The notes under the pieces are model-generated. The model saw only the letters and a list, made by a program, of their open reading frames with translations, did no database searches and was not told the DNA's origin. Positions 46,822 through 52,477 of a DNA stretch of 64,000 nucleotides are shown one piece after another; position 1 is the stretch's first letter; each line of letters opens with the position of its first letter. The DNA lies in the NCBI RefSeq assembly GCF_039541795.1, contig NZ_BAABGX010000002.1:744001-808000 (forward strand). Reading direction: 5' to 3'. This DNA is from Nibribacter koreensis (GTDB taxonomy: Bacteria; Bacteroidota; Bacteroidia; Cytophagales; Hymenobacteraceae). A program made the position numbers and the translations under genes.

Positions 46822-46892
46822 ATCACACTACCCTCAATTTAGTTCTTCATGCTCATACTGGCTTCGGCCAGAAATGGTTATGGGTACCCAGG

Positions 46893-46930
46893 TGTTTTTA
46901 GCTTCTTTTCTGAAAAACAGGTCAAAAACG
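46893..46930. repeat. P38 palindrome, copy 15 (divergent spacer)
   Basis: A diverged 38-nt copy (TGTTTTTAGC on the left, GGTCAAAAACG on the right), between the exported peptide and the disordered protein. Confidence 0.8.
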
Positions 46931-47040
46931 ACTTAGAGTGCAAGGCGTTCTTAACTCTCTGCAAAGGCTATCGTAAACGTAGCAGAAGGTGCCTGCCCAA
47001 CCCAGGGCAGCGCCTTATGTAAGACCAAACCAATACTACC

Positions 47041-48003
47041 ATGCAAGACAATAAGTATAGAAACCCCAGCAGCGCAAACCAGGGAGATGAGCAAGACAAC
47101 CAACGCCTGGGCCGTGACTTGTACCGCCGTGACCAGGAGCACACCCCGCAGCACCCACAGGCGCAGGGCAGCCACTGGGACCCTAGCAACAACTTCCACA
47201 CGGGGCCTAGCCACCAGACCAGAAGCCACTTCCCAGAAGACCAGTATGGCATGAACTCCAACGCAGACCTGGGCGGCAGCCGCCAGAAGCACTACGGCAC
47301 CAGCCAGAACAGCCCTTACCGTGCCCAGAACAGCTTAAACTACGGAGACAGCCGCAACACCCGCCAGGGACAGCAGCCGTACCCGTCTTCTTCGTCGCAA
47401 GGGCACAACAGCAACACCCACTTCTCTCCGTACGGCGACGGTCGCGGCAACTACTCGGCCATCCAGGACTCTTACGGCCGCGGGCATGACAACATCCATT
47501 CTGAGCGCATTGACCCGCGCCGCCGCATGGACGACTCTAATGAGAACTACTACCGCGGCGCCTACATGGACTCCAGAGGCGTGCGCACAGAGCCGCCGCT
47601 GCCAGAGAACAACCCCTACAATGACTGGCCCGGCGGGCGCAGCCGTTACAAGGATGATGACTACCGCTACGGCAGCGGCAACCATGACTGGTACAGAGAG
47701 CACCGCTACACAGACAATGATGGCCGCCGCGTAGACCGTGACAAGGGTGATATTCTGGATGACATGGGCGAAGGCCTGCGTGAAGCCTGGCATGACATCC
47801 GTCACGGTGCCCAGAACCTCTGGAACCGCACTACCCGCACCATGTACACCGGCGACCTGCATCCAGACCGCGACAGAGACCGCGACCATAACTATGAGTA
47901 CCGCTCATATAGAGACAGAGGCCGTGAGAACGGGCCGCGCTGGTCAGATGAAAGCGACCACGGCCGCGACCCCAATACGGGGCACTACTCATCACGCCAC
48001 TAA
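47041..48003 (+). CDS. Disordered Arg/Asp/Tyr/Asn-rich protein, unknown function
   Basis: The 320-aa protein starts MQDNKYRNPSSANQG and is almost entirely low-complexity and hydrophilic, rich in Arg, Asp, Tyr, Asn, Ser, Gly and His. The only ordered-looking stretch is an amphipathic helix at about 238-262 (ILDDMGEGLREAWHDIRHGA), followed by DRDRDRD. It has no signal peptide. Composition resembles proteins that phase-separate or protect under desiccation or stress, but no family match is claimed. The strand has real codon structure (uniform third-position bias), while the opposite-strand ORF is a shadow. It is followed after 18 bp by a 34-aa membrane peptide. Confidence 0.75.
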   Translation: MQDNKYRNPSSANQGDEQDNQRLGRDLYRRDQEHTPQHPQAQGSHWDPSNNFHTGPSHQTRSHFPEDQYGMNSNADLGGSRQKHYGTSQNSPYRAQNSLNYGDSRNTRQGQQPYPSSSSQGHNSNTHFSPYGDGRGNYSAIQDSYGRGHDNIHSERIDPRRRMDDSNENYYRGAYMDSRGVRTEPPLPENNPYNDWPGGRSRYKDDDYRYGSGNHDWYREHRYTDNDGRRVDRDKGDILDDMGEGLREAWHDIRHGAQNLWNRTTRTMYTGDLHPDRDRDRDHNYEYRSYRDRGRENGPRWSDESDHGRDPNTGHYSSRH

Positions 48004-48021
48004 TCCTTAAAACGTAAGAAG

Positions 48022-48126
48022 ATGAAACCCATCCTCATTGCCTTGACCCTCACGTCCATCGCTATTTCCTGGATGCTCTACCGGGCATTCCCTATGGATG
48101 ATGAGTCAGTGGACCACACGTTTTAA
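48022..48126 (+). CDS. Small single-TM peptide, 34 aa
   Basis: MKPILIALTLTSIAISWMLY is a single hydrophobic helix, followed by a short acidic tail (MDDESVDHTF). An AAGAAG stretch just upstream could aid initiation. It lies 18 bp after the disordered-protein gene and before a terminator, so the two are probably one transcript. Function unknown. Confidence 0.6.
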   Translation: MKPILIALTLTSIAISWMLYRAFPMDDESVDHTF

Positions 48127-48144
48127 AGATTGTTTGCAAAGAAC

Positions 48145-48180
48145 AGAAGCCAGCGCCCTTAGGTGCTGGCTTCTTTGTTT
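48145..48180 (+). terminator. Intrinsic terminator
   Basis: A 13-bp stem (AGAAGCCAGCGCC with one G-T pair) and CTTA loop, followed by TTGTTTT. Confidence 0.85.
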
Positions 48181-48192
48181 TCGGGCCTACTT

Positions 48193-48230
48193 CGTTTTTG
48201 GCTTATTTTCCAGAAACTAGCACAAAAACG
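48193..48230. repeat. P38 palindrome, copy 16 (tandem spacer)
   Basis: A 38-nt copy with loop CCAG. Base pair 13:26 is changed on both arms (G-C to A-T), while three other positions are unpaired. Confidence 0.88.
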
Positions 48231-48253
48231 CTGCTGCTGGTGTTAAGCACTTG

Positions 48254-48832
48254 ATGTTGCAAGACCTCCTCACCCAGATACGCGCCTGCCAGCTATGCGC
48301 CGCGCATTTGCCTCATGGCCCCAGACCCGTTCTCAGAGCCTCTACCACTGCCAAATTGATGATTGTAGGCCAGGCACCCGGCACCAAGGTGCACGCCTCG
48401 GGCATTCCTTGGGATGACCAGAGCGGCAAGCGCCTGCGCCAATGGATGGGCCTTACGCCAGATGAGTTTTATGACGAAGCCAACATTGCCATTGTGCCCA
48501 CCGGTTTCTGCTTTCCGGGCACCGGAAAATCGGGTGATTTGCCACCAAGACCCGAGTGTTTTCAGCACTGGCACCCGCAGCTGCTGCCTATGTTGCCCAA
48601 TGTACAGCTCACGCTTTTGATAGGCGTCCACGCCCAAAAGGCCTTCTTACAAGATAAGGCCAAGCCCACGCTTACCCAAACCGTGGAAGCCTGGCAAGAC
48701 TACCTGCCTAAGTATATGCCTTTGGCCCATCCTTCGCCCCGAAACATTGCTTGGTTTACCCGCCACCCTTGGTATGAGCAGGAGATGATTCCTACCTTAC
48801 AGGAAATGGTACAGACGGTTTTGAAGGGATAG
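48254..48832 (+). CDS. Uracil-DNA glycosylase superfamily protein
   Basis: The start MLQDLLTQIRACQLC (ATG 48254) gives 192 aa. Motif A is VGQAPGTKVHASGIPWDD (about 39-56) and motif B is HPSPRN (about 158-163), the pattern of family 4/5-like uracil-DNA glycosylases that excise uracil from DNA. The N-terminal CQLC (Cys12, Cys15) and a later Cys in PECFQHW might ligate an iron-sulfur cluster, but the full four-cysteine set is not clear, so the subfamily is left open. It sits 50 bp upstream of the aminotransferase, separated by P38 copy 17. Confidence 0.9.
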   Translation: MLQDLLTQIRACQLCAAHLPHGPRPVLRASTTAKLMIVGQAPGTKVHASGIPWDDQSGKRLRQWMGLTPDEFYDEANIAIVPTGFCFPGTGKSGDLPPRPECFQHWHPQLLPMLPNVQLTLLIGVHAQKAFLQDKAKPTLTQTVEAWQDYLPKYMPLAHPSPRNIAWFTRHPWYEQEMIPTLQEMVQTVLKG

Positions 48833-48842
48833 CCTACGGCAT

Positions 48843-48880
48843 CGTTTTTTGCTTATTTTTGAGAAAACAGGCCAAAAACG
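48843..48880. repeat. P38 palindrome, copy 17 (abuts a start codon)
   Basis: A 38-nt copy filling most of the 49-bp spacer; its last base is 1 nt from the aminotransferase ATG (48882). The left arm TTTTTTGCTTA is diverged, the right arm perfect. Confidence 0.93.
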
Positions 48881-48881
48881 C

Positions 48882-50033
48882 ATGACCGCTCCTTCTCTCC
48901 AAAGCAAGTTACCCAACGTAGGCACCACCATCTTCACCACCATGACGCAGCTGGCCCTGCAGCACAACGCCATCAACCTGGCGCAGGGCTTCCCAGACTT
49001 TAACTGCCCACAAGAGCTGATGAACCTGGTCACGGAGGCCATGCGCCAGGGCCACAACCAGTACGCGCCAAGTGCCGGCATTCCCGCGTTGCGGCAGAAA
49101 ATCAGTCAGAAGACGCAGCACCTGTACGGCCACTTGCCCAATCCAGACACTGAAGTGACCGTCACCTCCGGTGCCACCGAAGCCTTGTTTGCCGCCATTG
49201 CCGCCGTGGTCCAACCCGGAGACGAGGTGCTGGTGGTAGAGCCCTGCTATGACTCCTATGTACCGGCCATTGAACTAAGCGGCGGCGTGCCGGTATATGC
49301 CTCCCTCACCTACCCAGATTTTGCCCTAGACTGGCAGCAGATTGAAGACAAGCTCACCTCCAAGACTAGGCTTCTATTGTTAAATTCGCCGCACAACCCT
49401 ACTGGCGCTGTCTGGCAACAGGAAGATTTGGACGCCCTGACCAGATTAGCCCAGAAGCATTCATTTTTGATTCTGAGCGATGAGGTCTATGAGCACATGG
49501 TTTTTGACGGGCAGCCGCATTTGAGCCTTCTGTCAGTGCCGGCCCTGGCGGAAAGGGCGTTTGTGATCTCATCCTTCGGGAAGACCTACCACACCACCGG
49601 CTGGAAAGTAGGCTACTGCATTGCCCCACCCGCGCTCACCGCAGAGTTCAGGAAAGTGCACCAGTACCTTACCTTCAGCACGGCCACGCCGTTCCAGCAC
49701 GCGCTGGCTGCCTTCTTAGATAACCACGAGCATTACCTTACGCTACCCAGCTTCTACCAACAGAAACGCGACCTGTTTGCCCAGTTGTTACAACCGTCCA
49801 AGTTTGAGCTGATTCCCTGTGCTGGCACGTACTTCCAATTAGCGCGCTACGCCAACATCTCAGACAAGCCAGATGTAGAGTTTGCCCAGTGGCTCACCAA
49901 AGAAGTAGGTGTGGCCACCATTCCCATATCCGTCTTCTACCATGACCACACCGACCACCGTTTAGTGCGCTTCTGCTTCGCTAAGAAGGAGGAAACGCTA
50001 ATATCTGCGGCAGAGCGTTTGTGTCAGTTGTGA
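48882..50033 (+). CDS. Methionine-type PLP aminotransferase (YbdL/kynurenine-aminotransferase-like)
   Basis: The enzyme transfers amino groups from methionine, glutamine or aromatic amino acids to 2-oxo acids. The start MTAPSLQSKLPNVGTTIF gives 383 aa, the normal length; the ORF extends upstream through P38 copy 17, which I treat as noncoding. Fold-type I motifs are present: NLAQGFPDF, SGATEALFAA, NSPHNPTG, SDEVYEHM and the PLP-binding Lys234 in SSFGKTYHTTGWK. The nitrilase-family omega-amidase gene 1.2 kb away fits known methionine-salvage or glutamine-transaminase pairing, although an antisense HAD gene intervenes. Confidence 0.93.
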   Translation: MTAPSLQSKLPNVGTTIFTTMTQLALQHNAINLAQGFPDFNCPQELMNLVTEAMRQGHNQYAPSAGIPALRQKISQKTQHLYGHLPNPDTEVTVTSGATEALFAAIAAVVQPGDEVLVVEPCYDSYVPAIELSGGVPVYASLTYPDFALDWQQIEDKLTSKTRLLLLNSPHNPTGAVWQQEDLDALTRLAQKHSFLILSDEVYEHMVFDGQPHLSLLSVPALAERAFVISSFGKTYHTTGWKVGYCIAPPALTAEFRKVHQYLTFSTATPFQHALAAFLDNHEHYLTLPSFYQQKRDLFAQLLQPSKFELIPCAGTYFQLARYANISDKPDVEFAQWLTKEVGVATIPISVFYHDHTDHRLVRFCFAKKEETLISAAERLCQL

Positions 50034-50052
50034 GTCCTGAATCTAGAGTCAG
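50031..50052. repeat. GAGTC cluster overlapping a stop codon
   Basis: TGAGTCCTGA then TCTAGAGTC begins at the stop codon of the aminotransferase, as the similar cluster does at mutS. Confidence 0.5.
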
Positions 50053-50255
50053 GAATTATCAGTCACAATAGATTTCCGCCCGCCGGGCGATGAAGGCATT
50101 TCAACGTCTCTACCACTAATCCGTCTGCCCTTGACCGAGGGAAAAGAGACTGGTTAGTTTAAGTCTCTTTTCACGAGAGAGAAAGTAATGACTGTTCGAT
50201 TGGCAGAGACGTAAGGCAGCTATGAAACAGATAGCTTCTCACGGTGCACCTTTAT

Positions 50256-50297
50256 GAGCCCCCGCCCTGTCTGAGCGGTCAGCGAGTTCGGGGGCTC
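50256..50297 (+). terminator. Hairpin, possible terminator
   Basis: GAGCCCCCG pairs with CGGGGGCTC around a 24-nt loop, followed by TTGATTCTTTT. It lies 220 bp after the aminotransferase and may instead belong to a dispersed repeat. Confidence 0.5.
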
Positions 50298-50425
50298 TTG
50301 ATTCTTTTGGTTACTTTTCTCATCAAGGAGAAAAGTGACAAACCCGGGCAGAAAGTAAGAAAGAAGGAATTGGGAAGAACGGCGTTGGGAGGCAGGAGCA
50401 GAAAATAGGAATCAGCTGCACCAAG

Positions 50426-50456
50426 TCATCCCCCTACCCCCTTCAAAGGGGGACGA
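50426..50456. repeat. CCCCCTACCCCC 31-nt element
   Basis: Identical over 31 nt to 30120-30150; hyphenated palindrome ACCCCC/GGGGG type. Confidence 0.9.
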
Positions 50457-50478
50457 AGAAGCCCCAATTATAAAAAGT

Positions 50479-50516
50479 CATTTTCAGCCTAATTCCCAGA
50501 AAACAAGCCAAAAACG
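50479..50516. repeat. P38 palindrome, copy 18 (mixed arms)
   Basis: The left arm is the compensated-variant type (TTTTCAGCCT, as in copy 11), while the right arm is standard (GCCAAAAACG), so two pairs are broken. It ends 2 nt from the HAD gene stop. Confidence 0.88.
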
Positions 50517-50518
50517 CC

Positions 50519-51046
50519 TTACAACAGTTTTTCCGCTACTTCCTTCCAGGTGTTCACGCGTTCAAACTCCGTAACATGCACATTATGGGTAGAGGTGAAC
50601 AACAGCTTGCGGTCCCCAGAAAACGTACGGAGGTTCTTGACGCGGTCGTCAATCATGATGTCAGCGCCAATAATGGATTTGTCGCCGCAGAGGACGTAGT
50701 TCTGCCAGCCGATAAACGGGAAATGGTCCTGGAGCCAGTCAAACTTGTCAATGAGCGAATTCCTGAACTCCATGCCGGCGCTCACAATAAAGACCTCATA
50801 CTTCTCCGTCAATGCCTTGATGACTTCCTGACTGTCGGGGATGACTTGCAGGTCTCTAAAGAAACCTTCAGCGTTGATGTATTCCCAAACCTTGGCTGAG
50901 TGCTCTGCTGGCACGGCCTCATGCACTTCTTTGCCGTGGAGCGCCTCCAAGGTCAGTTGCAGTTCGCAGTCCCGGTTGTACAATTCAATAAACTTGGCGA
51001 TGGGGTCGGCCATGACCTCATCCATATCTATGGCTATCTTCAGCAT
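50519..51046 (-). CDS. HAD-family 5'(3')-deoxyribonucleotidase-like protein
   Basis: The 175-aa protein has the HAD nucleophile motif D7-M-D9-E-V at the N-terminus. FIVSAGMEFRNSLIDKFDWL holds motif II (Ser), a Lys lies in CGDKSIIGADIMIDD, and the acidic motif IV is DIMIDDR. The layout matches NT5C-type pyrimidine 5'-nucleotidases (deoxyribonucleotidases), which dephosphorylate dNMPs. The gene stands between the aminotransferase and the omega-amidase but on the opposite strand, so it is not part of that pathway by operon logic. Confidence 0.87.
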   Translation of the reverse strand: MLKIAIDMDEVMADPIAKFIELYNRDCELQLTLEALHGKEVHEAVPAEHSAKVWEYINAEGFFRDLQVIPDSQEVIKALTEKYEVFIVSAGMEFRNSLIDKFDWLQDHFPFIGWQNYVLCGDKSIIGADIMIDDRVKNLRTFSGDRKLLFTSTHNVHVTEFERVNTWKEVAEKLL

Positions 51047-51184
51047 CTTGGGTTTCTAAATTTCCAATGTTCTTATTCGGGTTGTACCTTGCATTAGTTG
51101 GGCAGCGCCAAGAACAATTGCTGCTTGGAGCTTTTATTACGTTCCCAATTACTAATTCTTAATTGTTAATTATTAATTTAAACC

Positions 51185-51964
51185 ATGTTTTCTGATCTGC
51201 GCGTCTCATTGATCCAAGCTGATTTACTCTGGCATGATGCCGCTGCCAACCGGGCCAAGCTAGAGGAGAAAATCATACAGCTCCCCGAAACTGATTTGGT
51301 CATCCTGCCAGAGATGTTCACCACCGGTTTTAGCATGGAGGCGGCAGACCTGGCCGAAGAAATGACCGGCGACTCAGTGGCTTGGATGAAACAGATGGCG
51401 CAGCAGACTAAGGCTGTGGTGATGGGAAGCCTCATCATCCAAGAAGGCGGCAAGTACTACAACCGCCTTCTCTGGATGCGTCCAGACGGCACCCACGCCC
51501 ACTATGACAAGCGTCACCTGTTCAGGATGGCCGGTGAGACCGAGGTGTACACCGCCGGTCAGGAGCGTTTAATTGTGGATTTGAAAGGCTGGAAAATTTG
51601 CCCGATGGTGTGCTATGACCTGCGCTTCCCGGTGTGGGCGCGCAATACGCCGCTGGCCTATGACGTGCTCATCTACATTGCCAGCTGGCCCGATCGCCGC
51701 CGTTTTGCCTGGACGACCTTGCTCCAGGCCCGCGCCATTGAGAACCTGGCCTACACCGTGGGCGTGAACCGCGTGGGCACCGATGCCAAGGGACATTACT
51801 ACTCCGGTGATTCTGCCGCTTATGACTTACTGGGAGCCAGCCTTTTCCACACCGAACACCAAGAGACCGTAGAGACCATCACCTTGTCAAGGGCGCATTT
51901 AGAGGAAACCAGAACCAAGCTCCCCTGGCACCTGGACGCAGATGCTTTTCAATTGATTGATTGA
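51185..51964 (+). CDS. Nitrilase-family omega-amidase (YafV/Nit2-like)
   Basis: The enzyme hydrolyses omega-amides such as 2-oxoglutaramate or 2-oxosuccinamate. The 259-aa protein has the complete Glu-Lys-Cys triad: Glu42 in LPEMFTTGF, Lys108 in YDKRHLF, and Cys142 in MVCYDLRFPVW. It ends with the C-terminal (AYDLLGASLF) strand typical of the omega-amidase branch. Glutamine or methionine transaminases often work with such an amidase, which pulls the reaction forward by removing the oxoamide; the aminotransferase upstream fits this. It starts MFSDLRVSLIQADLLW. Confidence 0.93.
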   Translation: MFSDLRVSLIQADLLWHDAAANRAKLEEKIIQLPETDLVILPEMFTTGFSMEAADLAEEMTGDSVAWMKQMAQQTKAVVMGSLIIQEGGKYYNRLLWMRPDGTHAHYDKRHLFRMAGETEVYTAGQERLIVDLKGWKICPMVCYDLRFPVWARNTPLAYDVLIYIASWPDRRRFAWTTLLQARAIENLAYTVGVNRVGTDAKGHYYSGDSAAYDLLGASLFHTEHQETVETITLSRAHLEETRTKLPWHLDADAFQLID

Positions 51965-52077
51965 GATTTCAGATGTAAAAATTTGGAGATGTGCAGATGA
52001 GGAAATTGATTGGTGCATTTTTTAATGGCCGATTGGTACATTTTCAAATTCGCTCAAGCATTTAATCTCTCAATCCT

Positions 52078-52476
52078 TCAATCCTTCAATTCAAAAAACG
52101 AGGCCAAAAACGGATGCAGGTCTTCCTCTAAGGTTGCTTGCGCGAAGGCAATGGCAGGCCTTGCCTTAAGGACGGTTTCTAAGTGCGCATGTTGCCCGCA
52201 GATAGCGACGGCCACTCCCGTTGTTTTCTTGAAAAGCGCATCTAGCAGTTGCATCTCTGGGCCTAGAATTTGTTTTTGGCCTGTTTTCAGGAAAAGAAGG
52301 CAAAAACGGGCTCCTTGCAAAAGCCGCTGCGCATGATGGAACAACATGGGTTCTGAGGCCTTGTCAAGATCAAACGTCGTCACATTAGGGTACTGCTTCT
52401 TCAGCCAGGTAAGCAAAGGCTTTTGGTATGTGAAGGATGCGTCTTCAGACAAATCAAAATACACCAGCGCTACCAT
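52078..52476 (-). CDS. Small protein containing an in-frame P38 repeat
   Basis: The 132-aa protein starts MVALVYFDLSEDASFTYQKP, 1 bp after the stop of the T9SS VCBS gene, so it is probably translationally coupled to it. Residues about 56-70 (ARFCLLFLKTGQKQI) are encoded by P38 copy 19, and the last residues (HPFLASFF) read through a P38 half copy near 52100-52112. The rest is alpha/beta with a Q-H-A-H-L-E segment and no recognised family. The repeat-derived segments probably altered or truncated an older protein; whether it is still functional is open. Confidence 0.68.
   Translation of the reverse strand: MVALVYFDLSEDASFTYQKPLLTWLKKQYPNVTTFDLDKASEPMLFHHAQRLLQGARFCLLFLKTGQKQILGPEMQLLDALFKKTTGVAVAICGQHAHLETVLKARPAIAFAQATLEEDLHPFLASFFELKD
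52100..52112. repeat. P38 half copy at a gene 3' end
   Basis: Only the right arm (AGGCCAAAAACG) is present; it lies within the 3' end of the 132-aa gene. Confidence 0.6.
52271..52308. repeat. P38 palindrome, copy 19 (inside a coding sequence)
   Basis: A 38-nt copy with loop CAGG (left arm TGTTTTTGGCCTG, right arm AAGGCAAAAACG) lying in frame within the 132-aa gene. It is the only full copy in a protein gene. Confidence 0.92.
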
Positions 52477-52477
52477 C

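Larger units (their letters stand above)
50034..50518. other. 485-bp convergent spacer packed with repeats
   Basis: In order it holds the GAGTC words, a hairpin at 50256-50297, a CTTTTGGTTACTTTTCT-type stem (ACTTTTCT 50313-50320 with AGAAAAGT 50329-50336), the 31-nt CCCCCTACCCCC element and P38 copy 18. No ORF. Confidence 0.7.

Noticed and set aside
47335..47889. Antisense ORF of 184 aa within the disordered-protein gene
   Set aside because: A Val/Ala-rich shadow of a repetitive GC-rich gene, without any recognised motif.
48849..48881. In-frame extension of the aminotransferase
   Set aside because: It is encoded by P38 copy 17; the usual N-terminus starts at 48882.
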